A DNA stretch of 64,000 nt, taken from contig NZ_CAMKGL010000001.1 in assembly GCF_946227985.1 (NCBI RefSeq), forward strand, positions 1,674,001 through 1,738,000, written 5' to 3'. Shown piece after piece: positions 20,889 through 32,307 of this stretch. Below the pieces are notes generated by a model. The model did no database searches. It was not told the origin of the DNA and worked only from the letters and a program-made list of their open reading frames with translations. Numbering within the stretch: position 1 is the first letter of the stretch; each line of letters opens with the position of its first letter. This DNA is from Serratia quinivorans (lineage in GTDB: Bacteria > Pseudomonadota > Gammaproteobacteria > Enterobacterales > Enterobacteriaceae). A program made the translations under genes and the position numbers.

Positions 20889-22136
20889 TTATTGTCCGCT
20901 CAACACTCGTGCCGGATCGATACGGCTGGCACGCCTGGCCGGATACCAGCTAGCCAACAGGCTGAGTACCAGCGCGGTCGCCAATACAATCACCACGTCC
21001 AGCCAGTGCAGTTCGGAAGGCAGGAAGTCGATGAAGTAAATATCTCCCGACAGGAATGAGTGCCCCATCAGTTTTTCCAACCCTTTGATGATATTGGTCA
21101 GTTGCAGCGAGGCGATCACCCCGACCACTACGCCACTGACGCTGCCCACCAGCCCGGCCAACAGGCCGTACCAAATAAATATGGCGCGGATAAACCCGTC
21201 TTTGGCGCCCAGGGTGCGCAGCACGGCGATATCGCCGCTCTTGTCCTTCACCGCCATTACCAGCGTAGAGACGATATTAAAGCAGGCAACACCAATCACC
21301 AGCACCATCGCCAGATACATGATGGCGCGGATCATCTGGATATCGCGGTACATATAGCCGTAGGTGCCAATCCAGCTCTTGATGTAAACGTAGGAGTTGG
21401 TGACCTCACCGGCGTCACGCACCAGTTTGTTGGCGGCAAACACATCATTCACCTTGATGGCTATGCCGGTCACGCTGTCACCCATATCCAGATACTGCTG
21501 GGCATCGGCCAACGGCACCATCGCCAGGCTGTGATCAAGCTGCCCACTGAGCTGCAAAATTCCGGTCACATGCAGACGAATACGTTTCGGCTGCAACAGC
21601 TTCATTTGCGGATCGCTGTTGGGGATCATCACCGTCACATAACTGCCCTGCTTGACGCCAAGGGCATCGGCAACCCCCTTGCCGAGGATCACCTGTTGCT
21701 CACCGCTTTTGAAATTGGCCCAGGCATCGCCCTGCACGTATTTCGGCAGCGCACTGAGCTGGTTTTCCTGCTGAGGATCAACGCCTTTGACACCGACCGC
21801 ACGCAGCTGCGCGCCATTTTCCATCAGGCCGGTAAAGTTGATATAGGGGGCGGCAGCCAAAATGCCGGGCACCTTCTCCACCCGTTGCAGAATCGACGAC
21901 CAGTCTTTAAATGGCTGTTTCACCGGTTCGATTTCACCGTGCGGCACCACCGCCAAAATGCGGTTTTTCAGTTCGCGCTCAAAACCGTTCATGGCACTCA
22001 GGCCGACGATCAGCACCGCCACGCCCAGCGCAATACCGATAGTGGAGATCACCGAAATCAGTGACACCATACCGCCACGCTTGCGCCCACGGCTGAAACG
22101 CAGGGCCGTCAGAAAGGAAAGTGACGCGCCTGCCAT
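20889..22136 (-). CDS. lolE: Lipoprotein-releasing complex subunit LolE
   Basis: Inner-membrane subunit of the LolCDE exporter, which extracts outer-membrane lipoproteins and passes them to LolA. The 415-residue protein has an N-terminal TM with conserved [19 protein letters not shown], a large periplasmic domain (about 50-270), and three C-terminal TMs. It ends [22 protein letters not shown]-type, as in FtsX-like permeases. It shares one base with lolD. Confidence 0.95.
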   Translation of the reverse strand: MAGASLSFLTALRFSRGRKRGGMVSLISVISTIGIALGVAVLIVGLSAMNGFERELKNRILAVVPHGEIEPVKQPFKDWSSILQRVEKVPGILAAAPYINFTGLMENGAQLRAVGVKGVDPQQENQLSALPKYVQGDAWANFKSGEQQVILGKGVADALGVKQGSYVTVMIPNSDPQMKLLQPKRIRLHVTGILQLSGQLDHSLAMVPLADAQQYLDMGDSVTGIAIKVNDVFAANKLVRDAGEVTNSYVYIKSWIGTYGYMYRDIQMIRAIMYLAMVLVIGVACFNIVSTLVMAVKDKSGDIAVLRTLGAKDGFIRAIFIWYGLLAGLVGSVSGVVVGVIASLQLTNIIKGLEKLMGHSFLSGDIYFIDFLPSELHWLDVVIVLATALVLSLLASWYPARRASRIDPARVLSGQ

Positions 22137-22840
22137 TACTCAGCCCCCAACAGGGTCAACTGGGCCTGCAGATGGCCGTCAGTCATTTCCAACTGGCGAC
22201 TGAGGCGCTTGGCCAATTGCAGGTCATGGGTCACCACCAGGAACGCGGTGCCCTGGCGCACGTTCAGTTCACCGAGCAGATCAAAGATACTGTCGGCGGT
22301 GCGTTTGTCCAGGTTGCCGGTGGGCTCATCCGCCAAGACCAGAGACGGATTATTGACCAGTGCACGGGCAATCGCCACGCGCTGACGTTCACCGCCGGAC
22401 AGTTCTGAAGGCCGGTGCTTGCTGCGTTTTTCCAGCCCGACCGCCGTCAGCATTTCCAGCGCCTTTTCCTGTGCTTGCGCCGGTTTCATGCCGCCAATCA
22501 ACAGTGGCATGGCGGCGTTTTCCAGGGCGGTAAAGTCCGGCAACAGGTGGTGGAACTGGTAGATAAAACCAAGCTGGCGGTTGCGCAGTTCTGCCTTGGC
22601 CGCCGAGGACAACGTATTCAGCGACTGGCCCTTGTAGACAACCTCGCCGGAGGTTGGTGAATCCAGCCCGCCCAACAGGTGCAACAGAGTACTTTTACCG
22701 GAGCCCGAGCTGCCGACAATCGCCATCATCTCGCCCGGCTGCATGGCAAAGCTGACATTACGCAGTACGTCGGTATGCAGGTTGCCTTCCTGATAAGTCT
22801 TGCACAGGTTGTCGCACTGCAACAAAAGATGGTTACTCAT
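22136..22840 (-). CDS. lolD: Lipoprotein-releasing complex ATPase LolD
   Basis: ATP-binding subunit of LolCDE, 234 residues. Walker A is GSSGSGKST (43-51), the signature is [15 protein letters not shown], and Walker [12 protein letters not shown] follows. It overlaps lolC by 8 bases and lolE by one, so the three are translationally coupled. Confidence 0.96.
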   Translation of the reverse strand: MSNHLLLQCDNLCKTYQEGNLHTDVLRNVSFAMQPGEMMAIVGSSGSGKSTLLHLLGGLDSPTSGEVVYKGQSLNTLSSAAKAELRNRQLGFIYQFHHLLPDFTALENAAMPLLIGGMKPAQAQEKALEMLTAVGLEKRSKHRPSELSGGERQRVAIARALVNNPSLVLADEPTGNLDKRTADSIFDLLGELNVRQGTAFLVVTHDLQLAKRLSRQLEMTDGHLQAQLTLLGAE

Positions 22841-24035
22841 AACGTAAAGCCTCAGCGGGTTGTACGGCGGCAGCGCGCCATGAAGGGTAAAGCGTGGACA
22901 ACAGGGAAACCGCCATCGCCGCTACGGCAATGACCGTCACCTGCAGCGGATCAACCGCCACCGGCAACGATGCGCCGTCAATCAATGCGCCGAGGATCGG
23001 CATCAGGTTATTAAGATTGCTGGCCAGTAACACCCCGAGCAGCGTGCCGAGCAGCGAACCAATAATACCGGCGCTGGCACCTTGTACCATAAACACCGAC
23101 ATCACCTGTCGACGCGTCAGGCCCTGGGTCTGCAAAATAGCCACTTCGCCCTGCTTTTCCATTACCAGCAGGCCAAGGGAAGTAATAATGTTAAATGCCG
23201 CCACCGCCACGATCAGGCTAAGCAACAGCCCCATCATGTTCTTCTCCATACGTACCGCCTGGAACAGCTCCCCCTTGCGTTCGCGCCAGTCTTTCCATTC
23301 GGTACCCTGCGGCAATTTCTGTTGGCTGAGGGTATCCACCGTCAGCGGCTGCTGCAGGAACAGGCGCCAACCGGTGATATTGCCGGCCGGATAGCGCAGC
23401 AGGCGCGACGCGTCCTGCTGATTGACCAGCATCTGGGTACCGTCTACTTCACTATTGGCGTGGAAGGTGCCAATGACGGTAAAGAGACGCTGGATCGGGA
23501 TACGGCCCATCGGTGTGAACTGGCTGGCGCTCGGCACCATCACCCGCAGCGGATCGCCACGTTTAACGCCCAGTTGCCCGGCTAACTGTTCGCCGATGAT
23601 GATGTTGTATTGGCCCGGCTGCAGCTGTTGCTGTTTGACGTTCACCAGAAACGGCGTCAGCGGATCGGCTTCGTCCGGGTTCACCCCCAGCATCACCCCC
23701 ACCGCTACGCTGCGGGCGCTTTGCAGCACCACGTCACCGGTCGTCAAGGGCGCAACGCGGCTGACGCCCTGCAGGCCCTGCACCGCCGATGCCGGGATTT
23801 GTTGCGGGTTGATTGACCCCTGCGGGCTGGTGATCAACGCCTGCGGCATCAGGCCGAGGATGTTGTTCTCCAGATCCTTTTCAAAACCGTTCATCACCGA
23901 CAAGACGGTAACCAACGCCATCACCCCCAGCGTAATGCCGATGGTGGAAAGCCAGGACACAAACCGCCCGAAGCGGTCTGAAGCCCGCCCGCGCATGTAA
24001 CGCAGGCCAATGAATAACGCGACAGGTTGATACAT
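22833..24035 (-). CDS. lolC: Lipoprotein-releasing complex subunit LolC
   Basis: Membrane subunit that contacts LolA through a periplasmic hook. The 400-residue protein begins [25 protein letters not shown], with the first TM at about 25-48 and three C-terminal TMs (about 265-385). It is a LolE paralogue ([16 protein letters not shown] versus [16 protein letters not shown]) and is first in the operon. The accessory island begins upstream of its promoter region. Confidence 0.95.
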   Translation of the reverse strand: MYQPVALFIGLRYMRGRASDRFGRFVSWLSTIGITLGVMALVTVLSVMNGFEKDLENNILGLMPQALITSPQGSINPQQIPASAVQGLQGVSRVAPLTTGDVVLQSARSVAVGVMLGVNPDEADPLTPFLVNVKQQQLQPGQYNIIIGEQLAGQLGVKRGDPLRVMVPSASQFTPMGRIPIQRLFTVIGTFHANSEVDGTQMLVNQQDASRLLRYPAGNITGWRLFLQQPLTVDTLSQQKLPQGTEWKDWRERKGELFQAVRMEKNMMGLLLSLIVAVAAFNIITSLGLLVMEKQGEVAILQTQGLTRRQVMSVFMVQGASAGIIGSLLGTLLGVLLASNLNNLMPILGALIDGASLPVAVDPLQVTVIAVAAMAVSLLSTLYPSWRAAAVQPAEALRYE

Positions 24036-24348
24036 GAAATCCGTTTTGTTGCCGTAGCTTAAGCGAAAGTGATCAAGGATAATAAAGGCTATACCCCGTT
24101 TAGGGAACCACCCTGACGCCTTTTATTCCGCCGATCGCGCATTGCGCCGCAGCATCTGCCCCAGAGCTTTGAGTAAGGGCGCTGCCTGCTGAACCCATTT
24201 CAATCGGGGGCGAATGTATTCGCTCCCCGCGTGTTATAGCTCGCCATCGAAAACAGTCGGGCTCGCACTCCGCGCAAATTTTTGCTCGCACTGACTGCTA
24301 TTGTGAAGTTGGGCGCAGACTTACGATAACTGCAACCATGGAGAGTTG
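24036..24348. other. Non-coding gap upstream of lolC
   Basis: No convincing gene. It must contain the lolC promoter. A strong hairpin GGGGGCGAA-TGTA-TTCGCTCCCC with a one-base bulge lies at 24206-24228; it could be a repeat element or a terminator for genes reading left from the island. Confidence 0.4.
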
Positions 24349-24487
24349 TTATGTGAAGTTGTATACAACCTGAACAATGCCCGTTTTCTCACCGGTCAAA
24401 ACGCCAACATAAACCGTTTCTTGAAGGTCGGGTCCCTGCCAGCATGATGCGTTTAAATCACATTCATCCTGTTTTATGTGTCTGATT
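24349..24487 (-). pseudogene. Truncated duplicate of the 3' end of the one-TM immunity-like gene
   Basis: This 139-base stretch matches 25951-26089 with four visible mismatches. It encodes the C-terminal IKQDECDLNASCWQGPDL and VYVGVLTGEKTGIVQVVYNFT-type tail, including the same stop codon. Upstream the match fades: FRRDSDLLIRH versus SRIDSYLNAIGY, with one codon fewer. The N-terminal half and the TM segment are gone, so it is a fragment of a slightly diverged copy. With the intact copy it brackets the SLT-effector cassette. Confidence 0.8.
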
Positions 24488-24637
24488 AAAAGGTCTGAAT
24501 CCCGTCTGAACAGCAGTGGAGAGCAAGGGTGGCAGGAACAGCCCCCTGATCGCGCGCGCATCGGAACGGCAGCGTGGGAGCGGGATGAACATACAAATCT
24601 GAAGCCTGCCAAAAGTTATCAAAAATCTAAATGGGCC

Positions 24638-24925
24638 TCACATAATGAAGAAAAACAAGAATGCCAGTGCTGTCATGATTCCTGTTGCCCATGTCCACTT
24701 TTTTGACTTTTCAAAGTAAAAAAAGACTATCTGGGATATGAATAGAAAGAACAACAGTAGTCCGGAAAAAACCTTTCCATTATGACTACTATTATTGAGT
24801 GAACCTTGAGGAATCACCGGATCCATATCGTATACAACATCGTATTTATCAACCATAGATAAATAAATCACTGTTATGCACAGTAGATAAAACATAACAA
24901 ATGAAATTCTAATAAATTTTTTCAT
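24638..24925 (-). CDS. Small three-TM membrane protein, candidate immunity to the adjacent SLT-like protein
   Basis: A 95-residue protein with hydrophobic segments at about 5-24, 54-71 and 78-95 and a short polar loop (DKYDVVYDMDPVIPQG). I recognise no family. It starts 15 bases after the stop of the SLT-like gene, so the two are an operon. Small inner-membrane partners placed directly after cell-wall-lytic toxins are often immunity proteins; that role is inferred from position. The region is AT-rich compared with the flanks. Confidence 0.6.
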   Translation of the reverse strand: MKKFIRISFVMFYLLCITVIYLSMVDKYDVVYDMDPVIPQGSLNNSSHNGKVFSGLLLFFLFISQIVFFYFEKSKKWTWATGIMTALAFLFFFIM

Positions 24926-24940
24926 ACCGCTATAATCCTA

Positions 24941-25932
<992 letters not shown>

Positions 25933-25950
25933 TACAAACGGCACTGTTTT

Positions 25951-26376
25951 TTATGTGAAGTTGTATACAACCTGAACAATGACCGTTTTCTCACCGGTCA
26001 AAACGCCAACATAAACCGTTTCGTGAAGGTCGGGTCCCTGCCAGCATGATGCGTTTAAATCACATTCATCCTGTTTTATGTATCCGATTGCATTTAAGTA
26101 TGAATCAATTCTGCTAGTGTCATCGGTACCATAAAACTTTACTGCGCTAACATGTTTTGCTGGCCCCGTGACGTTCGTGAAATTAAAGTCATAATATTCA
26201 GAAATACGCGGCATATCTTTCAAAATATCGGGAGTATAAAATTCGTACTCTCGTTTATCCTGTTCGGTATAGTTAGCGAAACCGGCAAATTCCATTTCTA
26301 TATAAGGCCAGGCATATACCACCGCAGCGGCAACTACGACAACAACTATAGAGAGTAATTTTAATGAGTTACGCAT
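25951..26376 (-). CDS. One-TM small protein, candidate immunity partner of the DUF4056-like protein
   Basis: A 141-residue protein beginning MRNSLKLLSIVVVVVAAAVV, with one TM (about 7-24) and an exported C-terminal domain containing two cysteines (DECDLNASC). The start at 26374-26376 is chosen because it overlaps the upstream gene by 8 bases; a longer frame to 26457 has an implausible N-terminus. No family recognised. The overlap with the DUF4056-like gene and the presence of an extra partial copy (24349-24487) are typical of immunity genes, but this is inference. Confidence 0.6.
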   Translation of the reverse strand: MRNSLKLLSIVVVVVAAAVVYAWPYIEMEFAGFANYTEQDKREYEFYTPDILKDMPRISEYYDFNFTNVTGPAKHVSAVKFYGTDDTSRIDSYLNAIGYIKQDECDLNASCWQGPDLHETVYVGVLTGEKTVIVQVVYNFT

Positions 26377-27073
26377 AAGGCAATACTCCACCTTTTGCTT
26401 TATCAATGTATGAACCATCAGCACTGGTAATACTGACAATCCCGGACAGGAAGTCACTCCAGGGCCTGACTGTCTTCATAAAATTAGGCAACACACCTTT
26501 ACGAAGTCTGGCGTTGGGATATTGCTCCGGGTCAGGAAATAAAAGAGGCGTAAAACTTTCATTTTTGAAAGAACCCACCGGGCCGTAATAATCCCATCGT
26601 TTGAGGGCCTCTTCCTTGCTGACTGGCCGCAACAAAGGGAAAGGATTTTGGATGGCTACCACGCGGTAAAAACCCAGTAAATCAGACACCAAATCCTCTC
26701 CGCTAAATCCGCTGTCTGTAGCCAGGCTTATAGGGAATGATGCCTGTAACCCTTCGAACTTCCGGGCTAACGACATCATCATCGCCAGTGCAATGCTTTT
26801 GCGTTCGAAATCCGAGCGCCCGCGTTTAATTCGCCAGGTAATAAACTTACCCATTTTCATGGTTTTGGTCGGATCGGTCATGGACTGCGAATAGGTAACT
26901 TTGTAATACTCCTTGCCGGATGACTCTCCAGAGTCAATATTCCGCAACAAATTCCTGATATCAGTTCCCTGCGCATGCCCTAAATCAATCCATCCGAGTA
27001 CCTCTGTATAGACCAATCCATAACTGAGGTCATTGCTACGACGACCGTCTACAATTTCATTACGTTGACTCAT
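26369..27073 (-). CDS. DUF4056-like protein, candidate effector
   Basis: A 234-residue protein. LVYTEVLGWIDLGHAQGTDIRNLL (about residues 20-43; a short core, GWIDLGHAQGTD, is diagnostic) resembles the LVYT...GFID-AH-RD-AD pattern I associate with DUF4056. No signal peptide or TM is seen. The usual DUF4056 lipoprotein leader is missing, so this is a shortened form. It overlaps the one-TM gene by 8 bases. Function is unknown; a secreted toxin with a membrane-anchored partner is a reasonable guess given the neighbouring SLT pair. Confidence 0.55.
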   Translation of the reverse strand: MSQRNEIVDGRRSNDLSYGLVYTEVLGWIDLGHAQGTDIRNLLRNIDSGESSGKEYYKVTYSQSMTDPTKTMKMGKFITWRIKRGRSDFERKSIALAMMMSLARKFEGLQASFPISLATDSGFSGEDLVSDLLGFYRVVAIQNPFPLLRPVSKEEALKRWDYYGPVGSFKNESFTPLLFPDPEQYPNARLRKGVLPNFMKTVRPWSDFLSGIVSITSADGSYIDKAKGGVLPYA

Positions 27074-27491
27074 CCCTGACCCTTTCCCTGTTTAAACTGA
27101 TTGATTTTAACACAGGGAAAACTATTACATGGCAAGGGGTTACTTTTAAGAAAAGTGACCGCGATATCTTCCCGACTTACCCTTGCTGCAAAGTCGTACT
27201 AAGTTAGACGTTCATTTGAGCCTACCCGAAACAGACAGCCCAATGAGACATTTTCCGTTTGCCGTTATTGCGCGCCCCAAAAGCGGATAAATACGAGTTG
27301 GTGGGATTTCGAAAGCGAGTGGTTACAGCTGGGGTAATTGAGTGACGCTAACGACGCTGCAACTTGAAAGACGACGGATATCGCGCTTTTACCTGTGTCA
27401 GTTTACTGCCCAGTGGGCTAGTATTACCGGGTAAAGGCGCAGCGTGATTTGTGCCAGGGCGAAATTTAACACATTGATTAAAGATACCTTC
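27074..27491. other. Intergenic region between the island and mfd
   Basis: Divergent spacer of 418 bases that must hold promoters for mfd and for the DUF4056-like gene. I see no small gene, repeat or tRNA-like sequence in it. The left part is AT-rich like the island, the right part has the composition of the core genome. Confidence 0.4.
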
Positions 27492-30400
27492 ATGAGCATC
27501 TCCGATAACCGTAACCGTTCTGCTTCTTCTTCATCCTCCCGTTATTCCCTGCCTGAGCGCGCGGGCGATTTGCGCCAGTTGGGGCAACTGACCGGCTCGG
27601 CCTGTGCCGTGGAATGCGCCGAGATTGTCGAACGTCACAACGGGCCGGTGATGCTGATCGCCCCGGACATGCAAAATGCCCTGCGTCTGCGCGACGAAAT
27701 TCAGCAGTTTACCGATCAAATGGTCACCACGCTGTCCGACTGGGAAACCCTGCCCTACGACAGCTTCTCGCCGCATCAGGAAATCATCTCCGCCCGTCTA
27801 TCGAGCCTGTACCATCTGCCGACCATGGTGCGCGGCGTGATCATTCTGCCGGTCAATACCCTGATGCAGCGCGTTTGCCCGCACGAATTCCTGCACGGCC
27901 ACGCGCTGGTGATGAAAAAAGGCCAGCGCCTGTCGCGCGACAAGCTGCGTGCTCAACTGGAGCAGGCCGGCTACCGCAGCGTTGATCAGGTGATGGAGCA
28001 TGGTGAGTTTGCCACCCGCGGTGCCCTGCTTGATCTGTTCCCTATGGGCAGCGAAGAACCTTACCGCATCGATTTCTTCGATGACGAGATCGACAGCCTG
28101 CGCACCTTTGATGTCGACAACCAGCGCACGCTCAGCGAAGTCGATGCCATCAACCTGTTGCCGGCCCATGAATTCCCAACCGACAAAAATGCCATCGAGC
28201 TGTTCCGCAGCCAGTGGCGTGAGCAGTTTGAAGTGCGCCGCGACGCCGAACATATTTATCAGCAGGTCAGCAAAGGCACCTGGCCGGCCGGTATCGAATA
28301 CTGGCAGCCGCTATTCTTCAGCCAGCCACTGCCTTCGCTGTTCAGTTACCTGCCGGACAACACGCTGATCGTCAATACCGGTAATCTGGAGAGCGCCGCC
28401 GAACGCTTCTGGCAGGACGTCAACCAACGCTATGAGAGTCGCCGCGTCGATCCTATGCGTCCGCTGTTGGCACCGGACAGCCTGTGGTTACGGGTTGATA
28501 CACTGTTTGGTGAACTGAAAGCCTGGCCGCGCATGGCGCTGAAAACCGAAGAGCTGCCTGCCAAAGCCGGTAACACCAATCTGGATTACCGCACACTGCC
28601 GGATCTGGCGGTACAAGCCCAGCAGAAAGCGCCACTGGACAGCCTGCGCCATTTTATTGAAAGCTTCGACGGCAGCATTATTTTCTCGGTCGAAAGCGAG
28701 GGGCGCCGTGAAACCCTGCAGGATCTGCTCGGCCGTATCAAACTCCGCCCTTCACTGATCCAGCATCTCGATCAGGCCGAGTCGGCGGGCCGTTACATGA
28801 TGGTCGGCGCCTCCGAGCGCGGTTTCCTCGACGGCATGCGCAACCGGGCCTTGATCTGCGAAAGCGATCTGCTCGGTGAACGCGTCAGTCGCCGTCGACA
28901 GGACAATCGTCGCACCATCAATACCGATGTTCTGATCCGCAATCTGGCGGAGCTGCACCCTGGCCAGCCGGTGGTGCATCTGGAACACGGTGTTGGCCGT
29001 TACGTTGGCCTGACCACGCTGGAAGCCGGTGGCATCAAGGCCGAATACCTGATCCTGTCCTACGCCGGTGAGGATAAACTCTACGTTCCGGTTTCTTCGC
29101 TGCATCTGATCAGCCGTTATGCCGGCGGTGCAGATGAAAACGCGCCGCTGCACAAACTGGGCGGTGATGCCTGGTCGCGTGCACGGCAAAAAGCCGCCGA
29201 GCGGGTGCGCGACGTGGCGGCAGAACTGCTGGATATTTACGCCCAGCGCGCCGCCAAAACCGGCTTCGCCTTTAAACATGACCGCGAACAGTATCAACTG
29301 TTCTGCCAGGCCTTCCCGTTTGAGACCACCCCGGACCAGGAGCAGGCGATTAACGCCGTGCTGAGTGACATGTGCCAGCCACTGGCCATGGACCGTCTGG
29401 TATGTGGTGACGTCGGCTTCGGCAAAACCGAAGTGGCGATGCGTGCCGCCTTCCTGGCGGTGGAGAACGGTAAACAGGTCGCGGTACTGGTGCCAACCAC
29501 CCTGCTGGCGCAGCAGCATTTCGACAATTTCCGCGATCGTTTCGCCACCTGGCCGATCCGCATTGAGATGATGTCGCGCTTCCGCAGTGCCAAGGAACAG
29601 CAACAGGTGATGGACGATGCCGTCGACGGCAAAGTGGATATCATCATCGGCACTCACAAACTGCTGCAGAGCGACCTGCGCTGGAAAGATCTGGGGCTGC
29701 TGATCGTCGATGAAGAACACCGATTCGGCGTGCGCCACAAAGAACGCATCAAGGCAATGCGTGCCGATGTGGATATTCTGACGCTGACCGCGACGCCGAT
29801 CCCGCGCACCCTGAATATGGCCATGAGCGGCATGCGCGACCTGTCGATTATTGCCACCCCACCGGCCCGCCGCCTGGCGGTAAAAACCTTTGTACGTGAG
29901 TACGATAGCCTGGTGGTACGTGAGGCGATCCTGCGTGAAGTGTTGCGCGGCGGCCAGGTTTACTACCTGTATAATGACGTTGAAAACATCGAAAAAGCCG
30001 CAGCCAAACTGTCGGAATTGGTGCCGGAAGCGCGTATTGCCATCGGCCACGGTCAAATGCGTGAACGCGATCTGGAACGGGTGATGAACGATTTCCACCA
30101 CCAGCGCTTTAACGTACTGGTCTGCACCACCATTATTGAAACCGGCATCGACATTCCCAGTGCCAATACCATTATCATCGAGCGTGCCGATCGCTTCGGA
30201 CTGGCGCAGCTGCACCAGCTACGTGGCCGCGTCGGACGTTCGCACCATCAGGCCTACGCCTATCTGTTGACGCCGCCCCCTAAAGCCATGAGCACCGACG
30301 CCCATAAACGCCTGGAGGCCATTGCATCACTGGAAGACCTGGGTGCCGGCTTTGCCCTGGCCACCCACGATCTGGAGATCCGTGGCGCAGGCGAACTGCT

Positions 30401-30974
30401 CGGTGAAGACCAGAGCGGCCAGATGACCACCGTGGGTTTCTCGCTGTATATGGAACTGCTGGAAAGCGCGGTGGACGCACTTAAAAACGGACGCGAGCCT
30501 TCGCTGGAGGATCTCACCAGCAACCAGACCGAAGTGGAGCTGCGCATGCCGGCCCTGCTGCCGGACGATTACATTCCAGACGTCAATACTCGCCTGTCGT
30601 TCTATAAGCGCATCGCCAGCGCGAAAAACGACGGTGAACTCGAAGAGTTGAAGGTGGAACTGATTGACCGCTTTGGCCTGCTGCCGGATCCGGCGCGTAA
30701 TCTGCTGCAAAGCGCGGCGCTGCGTCAACATGCGCAGTTACTGGGCATCAAGCGCATCGAAGGTAATGAACGCGGTGGGTTCATTGAGTTTGGCGAAAAA
30801 AATAAGGTCGACCCAGGCTATTTAATTGGGCTATTGCAAAGCAATCCGCAGATCTATCGCCTGGATGGGCCGAGCAAGCTGAAGTTTATGCTGGATCTGA
30901 CCGATCGCCAGAAACGCCTGAAGTTTACCGAAGAGCTATTGACCGCATTCCGCGAGCATACGCTGGCAGCCTGA
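27492..30974 (+). CDS. mfd: Transcription-repair coupling factor Mfd
   Basis: ATP-dependent translocase that removes stalled RNA polymerase and recruits UvrA. The start at 27492 gives 1160 residues (E. coli 1148); the first ~17 residues (SISDNRNRSASSSSSRYS) are a serine-rich extension. Domains in order: UvrB-homology module (about 20-350), RNAP-interacting domain (VVHLEHGVGRYVGLTTLEAGG near 500-560), RecG-like motor with GDVGFGKTEVAMRA and DEEH, and the C-terminal UvrA-binding-masking domain. An in-frame start at 27444 is less likely. Confidence 0.96.
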   Translation: MSISDNRNRSASSSSSRYSLPERAGDLRQLGQLTGSACAVECAEIVERHNGPVMLIAPDMQNALRLRDEIQQFTDQMVTTLSDWETLPYDSFSPHQEIISARLSSLYHLPTMVRGVIILPVNTLMQRVCPHEFLHGHALVMKKGQRLSRDKLRAQLEQAGYRSVDQVMEHGEFATRGALLDLFPMGSEEPYRIDFFDDEIDSLRTFDVDNQRTLSEVDAINLLPAHEFPTDKNAIELFRSQWREQFEVRRDAEHIYQQVSKGTWPAGIEYWQPLFFSQPLPSLFSYLPDNTLIVNTGNLESAAERFWQDVNQRYESRRVDPMRPLLAPDSLWLRVDTLFGELKAWPRMALKTEELPAKAGNTNLDYRTLPDLAVQAQQKAPLDSLRHFIESFDGSIIFSVESEGRRETLQDLLGRIKLRPSLIQHLDQAESAGRYMMVGASERGFLDGMRNRALICESDLLGERVSRRRQDNRRTINTDVLIRNLAELHPGQPVVHLEHGVGRYVGLTTLEAGGIKAEYLILSYAGEDKLYVPVSSLHLISRYAGGADENAPLHKLGGDAWSRARQKAAERVRDVAAELLDIYAQRAAKTGFAFKHDREQYQLFCQAFPFETTPDQEQAINAVLSDMCQPLAMDRLVCGDVGFGKTEVAMRAAFLAVENGKQVAVLVPTTLLAQQHFDNFRDRFATWPIRIEMMSRFRSAKEQQQVMDDAVDGKVDIIIGTHKLLQSDLRWKDLGLLIVDEEHRFGVRHKERIKAMRADVDILTLTATPIPRTLNMAMSGMRDLSIIATPPARRLAVKTFVREYDSLVVREAILREVLRGGQVYYLYNDVENIEKAAAKLSELVPEARIAIGHGQMRERDLERVMNDFHHQRFNVLVCTTIIETGIDIPSANTIIIERADRFGLAQLHQLRGRVGRSHHQAYAYLLTPPPKAMSTDAHKRLEAIASLEDLGAGFALATHDLEIRGAGELLGEDQSGQMTTVGFSLYMELLESAVDALKNGREPSLEDLTSNQTEVELRMPALLPDDYIPDVNTRLSFYKRIASAKNDGELEELKVELIDRFGLLPDPARNLLQSAALRQHAQLLGIKRIEGNERGGFIEFGEKNKVDPGYLIGLLQSNPQIYRLDGPSKLKFMLDLTDRQKRLKFTEELLTAFREHTLAA

Positions 30975-30977
30975 GCC

Positions 30978-31012
30978 AATAACCCCTTCTGAGTTAATCA
31001 GGAGGGGTTATT
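30978..31012. terminator. Bidirectional terminator between mfd and the diguanylate cyclase
   Basis: AATAACCCCTTCTGA pairs with TCAGGAGGGGTTATT (one wobble) around a GTTAA loop, between two convergent genes. Confidence 0.8.
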
Positions 31013-32107
31013 GCTGCCGAAAGCCGCCCCCAGGGGCGAAAACGGCATCAGCCGGCTGCAAACCACCTGATTTTTCCCGCCACGCTTGGCCTCATACAGG
31101 GCTTCGTCCGTCACCTCTATCGCTTTATCTATCGCCATACCGGGCAAATACAGTGAGGCACCAATAGAAACGGTGATCTGTGTTTCGTGGCCTCCATCGA
31201 GCAAAAATATCGTTGTCTCCACGCTGTGACGAATGCGTTCCGCTACCCCACCGATAATCTTCGGATCATAGCTGGCGGTGATCACCATAAACTCCTCGCC
31301 GCCATAGCGACCGACAAAATCTTCGCTGCGCACGTTGTTTTGCAACAACTGTCCCATCTGGGTCAGCAACAGATCCCCGGCCAAATGACCATAGGTATCA
31401 TTGATACGCTTGAAATTATCCAGATCGAGGATCATCAACCCGCAGGGACGCCGTTGTGCATGTTGCAACATCAGGCGATAGTCGACGCTGGCACGGTTAC
31501 CAAGATGGGTCAGGCTGTCGGTGGTGGCCTTGTCGCGCATGGCGAAATAGGCGTGGATATGCCGCTCCTTGAAGTTCAGCGCATGGTAGCAAATCGCCAG
31601 GCACAGGGCGGAAATGGCCTGATACAGCAACGCGTCCAGCCACAAGGTACGAATATCGACCAAAAACAAAACCACCAGGATGCGGTATAACGCAATCAGA
31701 CCTATGGTCAGATAGAACACCCGGTTCGACTTTTTCAACCAGACCCGCGACAGCAACAAGGGAATGATGATCGAGCCGATAAACAGGTTATCGACGGTAA
31801 ACCCGCCGCTCACAACCAATAACATCAGATAGCACGCCATTCCACTGAGCGCACCGCCAAAGAAGGTCACCAATATCATTGGGATCATCACGAAGCTGTA
31901 ATGGACGTTATCAATCAACTCCAGCCGATCCTCGTTCAGAAACAGTATCGCCATCCCGGCCAGCAGGCCAAAAATCAGGCGTTTCCATGCTTCTGACTGA
32001 TATGAAAAAGGAGCATTTTTGCTGAGGGCAACATAGCTGACCGACAGCGTGGCGTAGGTGATGCAAGCGTCGCTATAAAGAGTGGGCATTGACGCAACGT
32101 AAGTCAT
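30998..32107 (-). CDS. Membrane diguanylate cyclase (GGDEF)
   Basis: A 369-residue protein with five to six TM segments in residues 45-175 (a 5TM/7TM-like sensor without known ligand) and a GGDEF domain from about 190. The active site is GGEEF at 269-273 and the metal-binding DLDNF is near 228, so it should make c-di-GMP. RSED at 260-263 is an RxxD inhibitory I-site in the standard position. No EAL domain is present. It is monocistronic. Confidence 0.88.
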   Translation of the reverse strand: MTYVASMPTLYSDACITYATLSVSYVALSKNAPFSYQSEAWKRLIFGLLAGMAILFLNEDRLELIDNVHYSFVMIPMILVTFFGGALSGMACYLMLLVVSGGFTVDNLFIGSIIIPLLLSRVWLKKSNRVFYLTIGLIALYRILVVLFLVDIRTLWLDALLYQAISALCLAICYHALNFKERHIHAYFAMRDKATTDSLTHLGNRASVDYRLMLQHAQRRPCGLMILDLDNFKRINDTYGHLAGDLLLTQMGQLLQNNVRSEDFVGRYGGEEFMVITASYDPKIIGGVAERIRHSVETTIFLLDGGHETQITVSIGASLYLPGMAIDKAIEVTDEALYEAKRGGKNQVVCSRLMPFSPLGAAFGSNNPS

Positions 32108-32307
32108 AAATATTCGCTATGCTCCGCGGAAATTACAGGGTGATTAAGCAATAAATATTGAGCACCAATCCCTGTCTCATCCATTTCGGCATGGAACATA
32201 TTACTCAGATTAATAATAGATTAGCAGTTCTATGTTATTTCCAAGGTATCTATCCCACCAGCCCGGTTCAGGATAGTCTGTTAGTCACCTAGAGAGGAGC
32301 AACCACT

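Noticed and set aside
21060-22064. 334-codon frame on the + strand inside lolE
   Set aside because: Antisense shadow of a well-conserved gene, rich in His/Gln as usual for such frames.
24100-24291. 63-codon frame upstream of lolC
   Set aside because: Overlaps a strong hairpin, low-complexity composition, no RBS and no similarity.
24358-24369. TTGTATACAA palindromes in the island as operators of the FadR-type regulator
   Set aside because: The same 10-mer occurs at 52614, but in the island both copies are the coding sequence for the VVYN residues at a gene end, not a promoter.
28752-30215. 487-codon frame on the - strand inside mfd
   Set aside because: Antisense to a conserved motor domain; no RBS and no protein-like motif.
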